DNA of 64,000 bases from Cornus controversa. Taxonomy: Eukaryota; Streptophyta; Magnoliopsida; Cornales; Cornaceae. This document shows positions 31,441-42,959 of the stretch, in pieces. Numbering within the stretch: position 1 is the first letter of the stretch; every line of letters begins with the position of its first letter. The notes below the pieces were generated by a model. The model had not been told where the DNA came from and searched no databases. It saw only the letters and a list, made by a program, of their open reading frames with translations. The translations under genes were made by a program, and so were the position numbers. The stretch covers positions 13,392,501-13,456,500 of the forward strand of contig CM048845.1 of the NCBI GenBank assembly GCA_026545225.1, written 5' to 3'.

Positions 31441-31603
31441 ACGGAGGTTGAATATTTATTTTTTGACCTAAACATTTAAGTTATTGGATAATCTTATGTA
31501 CCTGCGATATCTTAACCTATCTTTTTTTTCATTCAAATGTGACATGGGATCCTCTAACACTAACTTACCAAATTACTTCGGTTAAAAAAAATTATTATTT
31601 TCT

Positions 31604-32026
31604 TTGATAATAGAAAATAATAATTACTGTAATTATTGGGTGGACCGAGGAAGTGAATACTTTCTTGGTGTAAAGGGCCTTTGGAGTTCCAGAAGATGGA
31701 CACGTGGTCGAATGCTAATTGAATTTAAGCAGGGCCAAAATGTCGTTGTGTTGCGAGAATTAGAGGGACAAGATTGTTCGACGTGGACGGTGGATAAGGA
31801 CACGATCTGGGCCAAGATCGGTGACGTCAACGGAGAGGAAACGATTTTTTGCTCTCTTGTCTCCGTGGTTGGGGAAAGGAAAGGGACCCCTTTGTTTTAT
31901 AGTAGTCAATTTACGAGATTACCCCTTAAATGTTTAGATATATATACATATATATATATACAATCTACTATATATGGTACTCCATTACACTACAAGTCCT
32001 GTGACTGTGACATTTGCCTGACTTAA
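31604..32026 (+). other. Open frame of 140 codons, not supported as a gene
   Basis: The frame reads WVDRGSEYFLGVKGLWSSRR and later LRELEGQDCSTWTVDKDTIW but ends in (TA)n-encoded repeats, has no recognised domain and no clear promoter. The same stretch holds CACGTGG, GACGTGG and TGACGTCAA motifs, so regulatory sequence of a gene is as likely as coding sequence. Confidence 0.25.
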
Positions 32027-32560
32027 CAAGAACCAAAGATGTTGCCTGGTCTCAAATAAGCAAGTCATGCGATTTCATATGAAGTAAAATTGTGAACACG
32101 GATATGTAATGCTAGGTGGTCAAATCACTACACTTTATCTTTTGTGCACCTTTTGTTACTTGGGAGAAGAAAATTTGAATGAACGAAACATTCTTAGAGG
32201 ATCATCATCTTATTTTATTTGATTGGATAGAAATAAAGTAAATAAATATTATTTTTATTTTACAAAGTATATTTTTAAACATTAAAATGGGAATAAAGAT
32301 ATCTTTTCAAATTTATATTGACTCTTTATTCCTCTCTCCTCTCCCTTTTACTTTGAATGCAAGTAAAACAATGGACTGAGAGGGATAATTCATCATTCTA
32401 TCACTCAACGATAAAAAGCCCTTTTGTCCATGCATATTTTATTAAGTTTATTCTGAAATTTTATCAGTAACAAAACTTAAGATATAAAATTGTATAGTAA
32501 AAAAATAAATGTCGTTTAACAGAGGACGATTTTAATCTCTCACACGTGTGAGTGATCACA

Positions 32561-33545
32561 GTCGTCCTCTATTACATTGTGAGTGATTTGTCTCCTGTTG
32601 TCCAGCACGCGTGCATGTTCTAAAACTTATAGAACAAAACTCTACATGTTAGCGATAGCAGTCGTCCTCTACTATACAACACAATGCTATTACAGTGTGA
32701 GCAAGTTGTCTCCTGATGTCCAGCATACATGGTTGCTCTAAATTAATAGAGCAAGATTCCACACATGAGCGATTACAATTGTCCTCTACTGTACAACACA
32801 ATGCTATTACAATTTGAGCTAGTTATCTTTTGCTATTCAGCACGCGTGCTCTAAATTTATAGAGTAAAATTCTACATTTGAGCAATCGCAATTGTCCTCT
32901 ATTGTACAACACAATGCTATTATAGTGTGAGCAAGCTGTCCTCTGTTGTCCAGCATGCTGGTTCTAAATTTATAGAACAAGATTCTACGTATCAGCGATT
33001 CCAATCGTCCTCTACTGTATAACACAATACTATTACAGTTTGAGCGAGTTGTCCTCCGCTATTCGGTAGAGTAAGATTTTACGTGTAAGCAATTACAGTC
33101 GTCCTCTATTGTACAACACAATACTATTACAGTTTGAACGAGTTGTCATCTATTATTCGGCACGCGTGGTCTAAATTTGTAGAGTTGCAAGACTCCAAAT
33201 GTGTAAGTGATTACATTCGTCCTCTATTGTACAACACAATACTATTACAGTTTGAACGAGTTGTCCTCCGCTATTCGGTAGAGTAAGATTTTACGTGTAA
33301 GTAATTACAATCGTCCTCTATTGTACAACACAATACTATTACAGTTTGAACGAGTTGTCCTCTATTATTCTATTCGGCACGCGTGGTCTAAATTTATAGA
33401 GTTGCAAGACTCCAAATGTGTGTGATTGAAGTCGTCCTCTACTGTACAACACGATGTTATTAGAGTTTGAACGAACTGTCTCCTGTTGTCCAGCACGCGT
33501 GCTCCAAATTTATAGAGCGAGACTCCACATGAAACTATATATGTC
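32561..33545. repeat. Minisatellite array, nine units of about 95-120 bp
   Basis: Each unit carries TCGTCCTCTATTGTACAACA, then CAATACTATTACAGTTTGA, then GAGTTGTCCTC, and usually AGCACGCGTGCT (a perfect palindrome in some units) and TCTAAATTTATAGA. The TCCTCTA words lie at about 32564, 32661, 32781, 32893, 33006, 33101, 33209, 33312 and 33431. Units between 33006 and 33431 are the most alike. No ORF runs through it. Just upstream, GAGGACGATTTT at 32522-32533 is an inverted relative of the unit start. Confidence 0.9.
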
Positions 33546-33590
33546 CAAGTTCTTTAGCAGTAGATCTACTGGGGGTTACTGTGGAAGGTA

Positions 33591-33631
33591 CAACCTGGAC
33601 TCCACAATTCACGTGATTGTCTACCTTCCAC
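33591..33631. repeat. Perfect 10-bp inverted repeat next to the minisatellite
   Basis: GTGGAAGGTA (33591-33600) pairs with TACCTTCCAC (33622-33631) across 21 bases; the stem can be extended with mismatches. It could form a small hairpin, and its role is unknown. Confidence 0.55.
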
Positions 33632-33719
33632 CATCTCAAGTCTCACCTTGTTCTCGAGATAAAAAGGCAAAAATTTGGCAAGTTTCAAGCTGTGCAAGGA
33701 CGGATGGGTTTGACTGAAT

Positions 33720-34177
33720 TTAAAATAAAGAGTGCATCTTTCAATTAAAGTACACCTAACCTCTTCTATTTTTTATTTTTTATTTTTTAAGCAAAAGTCT
33801 TGTGCATTAAATTAATTTTTTATTTTTTAAATAAAATTTAAATTACTCCGATATTCAATCCAGTTCACTAATTAAAATTTGGCTTACGATAAAAGGAATT
33901 TCTAACCTGAGTTAAGTTTAAATCGCTAAAATCAATCTAAAAATAAATTATATGGAACTTAACATCTTCCATTCGAGTTACGTTATGTCTACTTTTGGAT
34001 GTTCTAAAAATTAAATATAAATATATAAAAAAAATTATAATTGAATTCTCGAAATAATTATTTGATCATTAAAAAATAATGATGAACTACTAAAAAACAA
34101 GTCCTCCCAAAAAAAGGAGTGGAGGAGGGAGTCTATATCTATATCTATCTATACTACTATTATAAGTGCAAATAATT
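33720..34177. other. AT-rich spacer
   Basis: No gene or clear repeat seen. Confidence 0.4.
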
Positions 34178-34185
34178 TTTATTTT

Positions 34186-35014
34186 GGCTGTTGATATTTG
34201 CGCTCCACTAATTACCTGAACGCTCCACTCTTTTTCTTTTCTAAATAAAGGTTACAAAAGAGTCCCTAAACTACCGAATACTTGATTCTTACATTTTTAA
34301 TACCATAATTACCTTTTTTTATTTATTAAAGTTAGAACACTTGAATTCACTCTCAAGTATTTTCTCTTTCATATTAAAATTGCAAACGGTATATAAATAT
34401 ATACACACTATATGTAAAATATATTATATAATAATTAAAAGTAAATTTGATCACATAATAATATAATTTCTAAAGTCCTCTTCTTAAAGCAAACAATCTT
34501 TTATTGACTTGCTTATTGAACTATATAATAGAGTTTCTATTTAAGTAAAACTAGGTTTTGCTCACCATTCAAAAAATAAACTTGATTTTCCATTCATTTT
34601 CAATTCAATTAAATATTACTATGCATCGTAGAGATTGTTTTGCTTTAAATTTAATGTTATAAATAGGTTTTATTCATAATTTCATTGATATAAAATTTAA
34701 TTTCAATTCAATTTTTTTTTTTATCCTAATCACATACCTTGTTATCCTAATTATCTATATTTTTTTCAGGTCATTATTTTCAAAAGCAGCTCAAAAAATA
34801 TATTCCGAAGAAAAAAATATTCATTATAACCAAGAGAATTAGAAGCATTTAATAATTCATAGATTTTTGAAATTTTTTTATATTGCTTGTCTTAACAAGG
34901 TTAATAACTTAACCAAACATTGTGTGGTATATGGACTCTTTTGTAATTTTGTTTTAAAGAATCAAAGAAAGTGGAGCGTTTAAGGATATTGGTGGAGCGC
35001 CAATATCAACTCCC
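34186..35014. mobile_element. Non-autonomous TIR element A, 829 bp
   Basis: Ends are inverted copies over about 50 bases: left GGCTGTTGATATTTGCGCTC, right (other strand) GGGAGTTGATATTGGCGCTC, both continuing with CCAC and later AACGCTCCACT. TTTATTTT flanks both sides (34178-34185 and 35015-35022), though in low-complexity DNA. Long inverted ends and an 8-9 base duplication point to a Mutator-like or hAT-type element. A second member lies at 36602-37428. Confidence 0.75.
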
Positions 35015-35386
35015 TTTATTTTTTATACATTTTTTAAAAATGTCCCATAATTTGAATTTCTAAGACACGCAAAATTAAGCAACCCAAAATGCTCATAATA
35101 TTTTTTAGGTTTTTTTGACTAACTAACTAATAGAAAAAGAAATGCATAACTAAAGCATTAATTTAAAAATCAAGCATGACAAATTAGGGTAAAGGAAAAA
35201 AAAAAATTTAGATCAAACGAGTTCCACATGACCTACAACATTCTTTATTTGCCATAGAACATCACAAACTATTTTTATATCATATTTGATAGAAGATGAA
35301 TTCTTTATTAAATTTAGGATTAACCAGAAATTATTTGTGTATTTTTTTCTTTCTCTTTTTTGTTTCTAACATCTACTTGTTGTCAT

Positions 35387-35564
35387 TATGGATGTTCATT
35401 TTATCCGTCAACCCTTTAATTCTAACCGATCCAATCAGATCCATATGAATTGGTTTGGTTACATATTTAAAAATTAAAAATTTCTAAACCACGGTTTAAT
35501 TAACGGATTGGATCTTCAAAAAACCAAATTGATCCATCAAACCGAACCGTGACAATCCGTTATG

Positions 35565-35620
<56 letters not shown>

Positions 35621-36103
35621 CTCTAAAGTTTAAACTAATAAACCTTATAAACTATAAACCTACCCACTTTACTAATTGTGTAATATTGTTGACTACGGTT
35701 TTGTTTAGTTAGGTACTATTTTACATTGTTTTGTCATTGACTACTGTTGTTTAATATTTGACATTTTATTGTTTATTGCTTTGTTCACTTGGTTGTTTCG
35801 CTATTGATTGGATTTGAAATTAGTTATAGGCTACTGTTTAAGCTTTCAAATTTTGAAATTGGCTACTGTGGTGTTAATAATTTTAAATTACCGAGGTCCA
35901 TTGTTAAAAAATTGATATTGGGTCATAGTTAAAAATATATATATATTGGATTGTTTAGAATAAACTCAAGCAGTAGAACCGAACCGATTGTATTAGGTTA
36001 GTTTGGATTAAACTTTTTTACAGTTCAAATTGATTTTTATTTTTACCAATCTATAGACCACACAATTGGAAATCCGATTCAATCCCAACCGTGATCATTC
36101 TTA
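35387..36103. mobile_element. Non-autonomous hAT-like element with an internal (TA)n
   Basis: Left end TATGGATGTTCA and right end (other strand) TAAGAATGATCA are similar. They are flanked by GTTGTCAT (35379-35386) and GTTATCAC (36104-36111), a diverged 8-bp duplication. Just inside are AACCGATCCAATC, AACCGAACCG and similar words of the kind found in such elements. A (TA)n run of about 50 bases lies at 35566-35619. No ORF. Confidence 0.55.
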
Positions 36104-36138
36104 GTTATCACTTTCAAAAAATAAATAAGAATACTTCT

Positions 36139-36341
36139 TGTTAGAAATAAAGAAATATAATTGTATTTGATTGAATTGATACAATGAACAATACATAAAA
36201 ATCTATTTATAGGCACATAAGCTTAGAGGTTAAGTAAACTTAAGAAATAAGAAATCATAATCATAAATGATTTAGGAGAATGTGTAGGAAACCAATTAAG
36301 AAAAGATATATAATCTATAATAAGAAATATATAATCTAACA
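36139..36341 (+). mobile_element. Short solo-LTR-like sequence
   Basis: Starts TGTTAGAAATAAAG, contains CTATTTATAGGCAC (TATA-like) and ends ATATAATCTAACA, so TG...CA with a TGTTAGA/TCTAACA inverted end. No flanking duplication was confirmed, so it may be a truncated copia LTR. Confidence 0.4.
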
Positions 36342-36601
36342 GTCCCGCAAATTCAAGGTGAGTCATATAAAGTCAACTAAAGTTTGGAAACAAAATCTTG
36401 AATCCTTCAATCCAAACGAATCCAAGTAAAAGTAAAGATCACACCGAATCCAACACTCTTGAGGATATGATTCATATGAATACATCACTTTAAAGGATCA
36501 TATTTATGTTTTGCAATTGTAAAAAACTTGGTTTTCCAAAGTATGAAACATGTTCAAGAATTAAAGTATAATGTACCTAAGTTAAAGATTATATTTATTT
36601 A

Positions 36602-37428
36602 GCGGCTGATATTCGCACTCCACTGGTCTTCTTTGGCACTCTATTCTTTTTTTTTAAATGAAATTACAAAAGTGTCTCTAAATCACATATTACTTGATTC
36701 TTACATTTTTAATACCATAATCGTGCTTCTGTATTAAAGTCACGATTCTTGAATTTCTCCAATTCGTTTCTTTAGTTTTAATGCATCATTTTAGTTTAGA
36801 TTATAGATTTTTTTTCCTTTACGACAAGAAAAGAAAAATATTAGAAATCAAATATCTTAATGAAGAAGAATTTTTGGGATAGAAATTTTTTTTTTTTTGT
36901 TTCGTTTTGAGTCTCAGCCTTTCACAAATTTATATAATATATAAATATATGTAACCTATATTATATACTACTTAAAAGTAGTTAATTAAATCACATAATA
37001 ATAAAACTTCTAAAAGTTCCTTTTAAAATCAAACAAGCTTTCATTGGCTTGCTTATTGAAATATACTACATAATTTCTATTTAAGAAAAATTAGGATTTT
37101 CTTTGATTTTCAATTCAATTAAACAAATGTTTCGAAAAAGAAATTCAATTAAAGATTACGGTTAATCATAGAGATTGATTTACTTTCAATTTAATGTTTT
37201 CTCTCAAATACATTTATATAAATTTTGTTTTCAACTCACATTCTTTTTAATTCTTAAAATAAGCTTCCTACATTATCTAACTACTTATGTTAAAGAAAAT
37301 GACACTTATGTCATTAAAAATATAAGAACCCAATATTCTATGATGTAAGGATTCTTTTATAATATAAATTTAAAGAGAAAAGAGAGTGGAGCGTCTCAGT
37401 ATATTTGTGAAAAACCAATATCAACTAC
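36602..37428. mobile_element. Non-autonomous TIR element B, second member of the family at 34186
   Basis: Left end GCGGCTGATATTCGCACTCC and right end (other strand) GTAGTTGATATTGG...GACGCTCCACTCTC. Interior homology to element A is plain: ACTTGATTCTTACATTTTTA and ATACCATAAT occur in both at the same place. The flanks are TA-rich (TATTTAT on both sides), so the target duplication cannot be fixed to the base. Confidence 0.7.
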
Positions 37429-38083
37429 TATATTTATCTTATGTTTTATATATATACTAGCGTACTGCCCGTGTCTACTGCACTCAAAAAAAAATATAAT
37501 ATTATTTTAGGTGTGAGGGTAGATGGATGTGTATGTGTATGCGAATTTATGTGTGAGTGTAATGGATAAATCGTGATCGTTTAATTATAAATAGAGAGTT
37601 ATTTTAGACCGTAGATAAGCATACATATTTTGAACTGTAAAATTATTTTATATAAATATTTTTTACCATTAAATTATAATTTATTTTTAGAAGAAGATTT
37701 AAAACACAATGGTTAAATGTACCTGATAAGTAAGAAGTAATGTACTTTTTTTTATGACAGACTAAACAAGATTTACTTTACAGCAAATAGAGCCTGTCAT
37801 AAAATAAAAAATTAAAAAAAGTAAGATTCCTTCTTACTTGTTTGGGAATCATGCACTTCCAAACACATGGGAAGTGATTTTCCCTTTCCTATTTTGCGAG
37901 TGTATATATATACATATATAGAAATCACTCCAACTTTGGACTACTCAGAGTCTCACCTAGCTAATCAAAAGTAGGATTCCTTAAATTATTACTCCGTACT
38001 AATTAAAAATTAAAAGCTTCTAGCACTGTGCCAAATTGACAATCCTTGGTGGAGAGAGAAATGCTAAACACATTACAGGATAG
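37429..38083. other. AT-rich spacer
   Basis: Nothing supported apart from simple TA runs. Confidence 0.4.
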
Positions 38084-38297
38084 GGGTGTTAAAATAATTC
38101 GTGAATTTAATCCGATTTAATTTGATCTCATTTAATTCAATTTGTGTGAATCGAATCTAATTTTTAATCTAATGAATTAGTGACAAATTAGGGTGTTAAA
38201 ATAATTCGTGAATTTAATCCGATTTAATTTGATATCATTTAATTCAATTTGTGTGGATCGAATCTAATTTTTAATCTAATGAATTAGTGACAAATTG
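38084..38297. repeat. Tandem duplication of a 107-bp unit
   Basis: Two adjacent copies (38084-38190 and 38191-38297), each starting GGGTGTTAAAATAATTCGTG, differ at only a few positions (GATCTCATTT versus GATATCATTT, GTGTGAATCG versus GTGTGGATCG). The copy ends join seamlessly. The sequence is of the type found at hAT element ends, and the high identity means the duplication is recent. Confidence 0.85.
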
Positions 38298-38588
38298 ATA
38301 AAATAGAAATTCATCGTTCACGAATCAGATTACAGATTAAAGTCTCAAAAATTCGATTCGATCCGTAAATTCGATCAATGACAATTCATTTAACATATAC
38401 CACATTTATAATATTATATATATCATATGTGTTGATTTGAGCTTATATTATATATATTTTGAGTTTCATTTTGTGAATTTATATTTTGTACGTTAATTTG
38501 TTTAGATTTAGATTATATATACTCATCGCAAGGTGTACTTCCAATTGAAATTTCATATGTAGTCTTGTAAGTTTAAGTTCCAATACAA

Positions 38589-38802
38589 TTTAGGGTAAAT
38601 ATCACTTAGACTTCCTCATAGATAATATTCTGATTAGACTTTCTCTAATTTTGATATTTCTAATTACACTTTTTGAAATTTGAATTTATGTATCAATTTT
38701 TTTCTTCCGTTAATGTCACGTTAACAAATAAACGAAATTAACTGATATCAGTAAGAGAGAAAATTTGATGATCGTTACTAACCGAGAGTGTAGTCAAAAA
38801 TA
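38589..38802. mobile_element. MITE-like fragment interrupted by the next hAT element
   Basis: Begins GGGTAAATATCACTTAGACT and carries CCGTTAATGTCACGTTAACA, in the style of the GGGTAAAT elements elsewhere in the window. No matching right end was found beyond the hAT element that follows. Confidence 0.4.
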
Positions 38803-38810
38803 CTAAAAAT

Positions 38811-39426
38811 TAGGGGTGCATAAAGAACCGTCGGAATCGGAACCGGAACCAGAACCGAGGGGAACCGTACCGGAACCGTACCGAACCGTGGCTACGGTTC
38901 CGGTTCCTAAAATTAGGAACCGTTACCAACGGTTCCGGTTCCGGTTCCATGACCAGTAGAACCGTACCGGAACCGGAACCGTTAGGGGGTAACGATTCCT
39001 TGGAGCTGAACCGGAATCGGAACCGTTTTATATTAAATATGTGTATATATATATATAATATAATAACTATATATAATATATATATATATTACATATAATT
39101 ATTATATGTAATGTATATATATCTATAATATAATATAATAAATATATATATATAGGGTGCCATTTTTAGATTGTAGGTCTCACATTTATTTAATGAATAT
39201 ATATATATATATATATTTTGTATTTTCAAGCATCATTTAAAAAAAAAAAAAAAAAAAAATCCTAAGGAACCGCGGTTCGGAACCGGAACCGTACCGAGAA
39301 CCGTGGTTCGGTTCCTCACGGTTCTAACCCTTAACGGTTCCGGTTCCGAAAATCAGGAACCGTTGGTAACGGTTCCGGTTCTGGTTCCACCAAGAAGCGT
39401 GAGGAACCGTACCGTGTGCACCCCTA
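38811..39426. mobile_element. Non-autonomous hAT element packed with GGAACCG repeats, 616 bp
   Basis: Exact ends TAGGGGTGCA and TGCACCCCTA, with a perfect 8-bp duplication CTAAAAAT (38803-38810 and 39427-39434). Both subterminal regions (about 38828-39028 and 39264-39405) consist of dozens of GGAACCG / CGGTTCC words on both strands, many in inverted pairs. A TA-rich core of about 200 bases and a run of 22 A's are in the middle. No coding capacity. Confidence 0.9.
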
Positions 39427-39434
39427 CTAAAAAT

Positions 39435-40883
39435 AGAGAGGCTCTTAACATGTCTTACTGCAGTTAAAAGTTGTCCAGAACTTTATTTAATTTTAAAACA
39501 CGAATTCGATACAACATAAGCAAATATGAAAAATTATTGGAATTTAATTTAATTGGCTTGAAGAGCCAATAGCAAAAGTGGTATCAGTTAAAGTAAGTTC
39601 TGTGACTTTTATTTATTTTTCAAGCAGACAAGCACATCTGTATGTCTGCTCCTTTAGAAATTTGATGCGACGCAGTTGGCCTTTCCCTGAACTTGAGGAT
39701 TATCATCTCTGACCATGTCAAAGAGAAATTAATACCATTCCACTTTAGGTATCATTTATTGGTTCAAGTTTAATGTTCTCTCTCTCCATCAATCTTCGGG
39801 CCAATAATACTAATTAAGTTATTCTTTTAGTTCATGATCCATATATCAGATCTCTCTTTGTTAGATAAAAAAACATTATGTCAAATATGTTATCATTGAG
39901 AAATAATCATTATTATAGCATATGTACATTATTTTATAATTTTTTTAAACTTGAGTTTACTCTTGATCAGTGAAAGAAACCATTTTCTTATATGAATCAA
40001 AAGTTGTGAACACTTAATATGGTTTCAAAAAATAATGTTACTATAAAGTTAAGACAAGGGTAGCAGAGAATATGGAAATCATCCTTGCTTCATTATAATT
40101 TGCAGTTTATGAGTTCAAAACAAAAAAAAAAAAAAATCTCAACGGAAAGACTATGTCCATCGAATGCTCTCCAAACTTTGCAACAAGGAAAGCCTCGAAC
40201 TACTTTCTTTTTTTGGTTAAATCACGAAGAAATTTTATCAAGGTTTTATGGAATATTTTTATTATTGATAAGATTTTTTAATGAGTATAATGAAGTTTAT
40301 AAAAAATGAATTGTATGATAAGATATATGATGATGCATAAATCGACAGATGATCCGGGTAAATGTTAACATGAAAAGAAAAAAAAAAGTAATTGAAAGGT
40401 CACCGGTGTGATGCCGGTTGACTACACTCCAAAGGTCAAGTCAAAATTAAAAAGGCTATATAAGCTGTAAAGTTAATTGCGTACCTGGTTAATAAGCCGC
40501 TATGATATTTATAAAAGTTAGACACATTTCGTGTCTACATAGGAAACAGACTCTTCAGCTTTCCCACTCTTTCTAGGAGTGGGAGAATTGCCTCTAATTT
40601 ATCATTATCTTCTATCCTTCATGTCATCAAAGTTTAATTGGACTCAAACTTCCCTATCAATTGTCCCATGGTCATGAGGGTTGCTTGTTGAGTCTCAAGA
40701 ACACTTGAAAAAGTTTGTAAACAATATAGAACAATTTAAAATGCCCAATTATATTGTTCTTAATACAAGTACATGTTGCTAACTACATGTGTAATTACTC
40801 GTTTACCTTTAAAAGCACTAATCCTCTTATGTTAACAAATATTCAAACAACCTGGTACTTTTATTATTCCCGAAGTTGGCAAG

Positions 40884-40884
<1 letters not shown>
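39435..40884. other. Intergenic sequence
   Basis: AT-rich with no recognised gene. GGTCACCGGTGTGATGCCGG near 40397-40416 contains a short CCGG-type inverted repeat, not pursued further. Confidence 0.4.

Positions 40885-40886
<2 letters not shown>

Positions 40887-40928
<42 letters not shown>
40887..40928. repeat. (TA)n microsatellite
   Basis: About 20 TA repeats. It directly abuts the GGTCCCGG repeat block that follows. Confidence 0.9.
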
Positions 40929-40935
<7 letters not shown>

Positions 40936-41274
40936 GGTCCCGGTTTAGTACCAGGTTGGGACCCTTAGGTCCCTGGTATTTTCCAATCAGGACCTTTAGG
41001 TCCCGGTATTTAGTCATGCAGGGGCCGGCACCTGACTTTGGCCTACCCAGGACCTTTAAGTCCTGGTATTTTAACCAGTCCAAAACTTTTTGGTCCCGAT
41101 ATTTTAACCAACAGTATTTTAACCTGGCCAGGACCTTTTAGTCCCTGTATTTTAATCGAGCTAGGACTTTTTGGTCCCAGTATTTTAAGTAGCGGTATTT
41201 AATTGGGCCGGGACTTTTTGGTCCCAGTATTTTAACCGGACCGGGAATTTTTTGGTCCTAATTTTTTCTGTAGA
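40929..41274. mobile_element. CACTA-like terminus with subterminal repeats
   Basis: About nine units of the form GGACCTTTTGGTCCCGGTAT followed by TTTAACC, 35-45 bases apart. It closes with GGTCCTAATTTTTTCTGTAG, whose reverse strand reads CTCTACAGAAAAAATTAGG, near the CACTACAGAAA ends of CACTA transposons (two changes in CACTA). The left side is cut off at the (TA)n run. No transposase is present. Confidence 0.5.
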
Positions 41275-41664
41275 GCCACCGATCCTGCTTGGCATTTGAT
41301 CGACACAATGTGAATATGGCAATATGAATGTTGTAATACGAACGTTGAAGTCTATATAAACCCAAGTGTGCTCATTGATTGCCCTCATTTCACATGCAAG
41401 AATCTAAGAATTCCACTTCCTCTTTCCTCGTCCGTTGTTATCAATTCCTTCGCTACAATTTTTCCAAGCTTTATAACTTGTACTATCAGTAGTAATAAAC
41501 TTCTGCATTTTACTATCATGAACAGGTTTCCAACTTTAGCATTATTTGTCTATTATTTCCGTAACATAGTTCCTCGGAACTTGTTCACCACGACCTTTTG
41601 TTTAGAAAATGTCTTCAAATGACGTTGGTTTTTAAACAAATGCCTTTCAACAAGACTCTTTTTT

Positions 41665-42175
41665 GATATGTGCCTCAATGGGGTAGGTTGAAGAATATTC
41701 TCGGGATTCATTCATCTCACCTTTTTCACTGAAGGCCCTCTTAGATGAGGTGTGCCCCAATGGGGTTAGCTAAACAATGTTCTAGGAATTCATTTATCTC
41801 GTATTTTTTATTAAATGCCCTTTTAAATGAGGTGTGCTTCTATGGGGTTAGTTAAACAATGTTCTCGGAATTCATTCATCCCGTCTTTTTCATTAAAAGT
41901 CCTCTTAAATGAGGTGTGTCCCAATGAGGTTAGTTAAACAATGTTCTCGGAATTCATTTATCCCGTATTTTCATTAAAGGCCTTCTTAAATGAGGTGCGC
42001 TCCAATGAGATTAGTTAAATAATGTTCTTGGAATTCATTTATCTCACATTTTCATTAAATGCTCTCTTAAAGAGGTGTGCCCTAATAAGATTGGTTAAAT
42101 AATGTTCTCGAGATTCATTCATCCCGTCTTTTCATTAAAGGCTCTTTTAGTGAGGTGTGCCCCAGTAGGGTTAGA
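41665..42175. repeat. Tandem array, seven units of about 80 bp
   Basis: Each unit contains GAGGTGTGCCCCAATGGGGT, then TAGTTAAACAATGTTCTCGG, then AATTCATTCATCCCGTCTTT and CATTAAAGGCC. Unit starts are near 41669, 41747, 41829, 41911, 41991, 42069 and 42151. Stops in all frames; non-coding. About 300 bases to the left a TATA-like CTATATAAACC (41352-41362) occurs. Confidence 0.85.
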
Positions 42176-42955
42176 GTCACAATGGAATTTGACAATGTTG
42201 CATCTATTTGCAGCAATTTTCATAATTATCATTTGAAAACAGAAGGAGTTTTATTGATACTTTAATAATCTATTGATAATTGAGGTTATATAAAGACCAA
42301 ACCGGTTACTAAACTATCCTTTTAGCTAGAGATAAATTTTGACACTACACTAAAACAACTGAAAAGAAGTAAAGTTGTCTAAATTATGGCTATGCGAATT
42401 CTTACTGGTAGTATTTCGTCATATCCCCAGCGTTCCAAGGATGATGCAGATGTTTATTCATTATACAAAGACTTGAACGAGGTCCTCTGCTGGCTCTGCA
42501 TGATGAATGCCTTTACCACCACTTGCAAATCTCCTGAGATGACCCTAATTTCACTTAACAATTGGTGCCCTTGAGGGCAATTGTCTCTGTCTCCACTCGG
42601 GGGGTTTTATGCCCCCCAGTCATCAATGGTCACAAACCTATGCAACTGCCTCCTGCGAATTAGGCATTCGATCTGGGATCTACAGTTTTATGATAAGATC
42701 TCTTCACCGGATTCATCCTCAACTTTGGGGGTCACGTCATAGTGGCTCATCTTGAATATGGAGGAGGATTTAGGTTATCGGTGTATTCAATGTAGTGAAG
42801 TTGAGATTTTGTCCAGCCGAGATAACCTGTCTAAAGGCTTACTATACTTGGTCTCCCTTTCCTCCTTTGTGCTGGAGTTTTGCCTTTTTTGCTTTATTTT
42901 TTTTATCATCACTTCCTTTTTTCTTTCGCATTGAGAGTATCTTCTGCATTCATGT
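42176..42955. other. Unassigned segment, possibly retroelement remnant
   Basis: No intact gene. Minus-strand translation gives short plausible pieces (SGDLQVVVKAFIMQS) in broken frames, and the segment may continue the decayed gag to the right. Confidence 0.35.
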
Positions 42956-42959
42956 ACTT

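Noticed and set aside
31604-32026. 140-codon ORF next to the DUF7950 gene
   Set aside because: No domain, ends in TA repeats, start not supported; listed only as an unassigned stretch.
34150-37430. Helitron ends (TCTATACTACTATTATAAGTGC-like start)
   Set aside because: Both elements have long inverted termini, which Helitrons lack, and no CTRR hairpin end was seen.
42568-42600. ACAATTGGTGCCCTTGAGGG as a primer-binding site
   Set aside because: It would place an LTR on the plus strand while the neighbouring gag reads on the minus strand; the match to a tRNA 3' end is weak.
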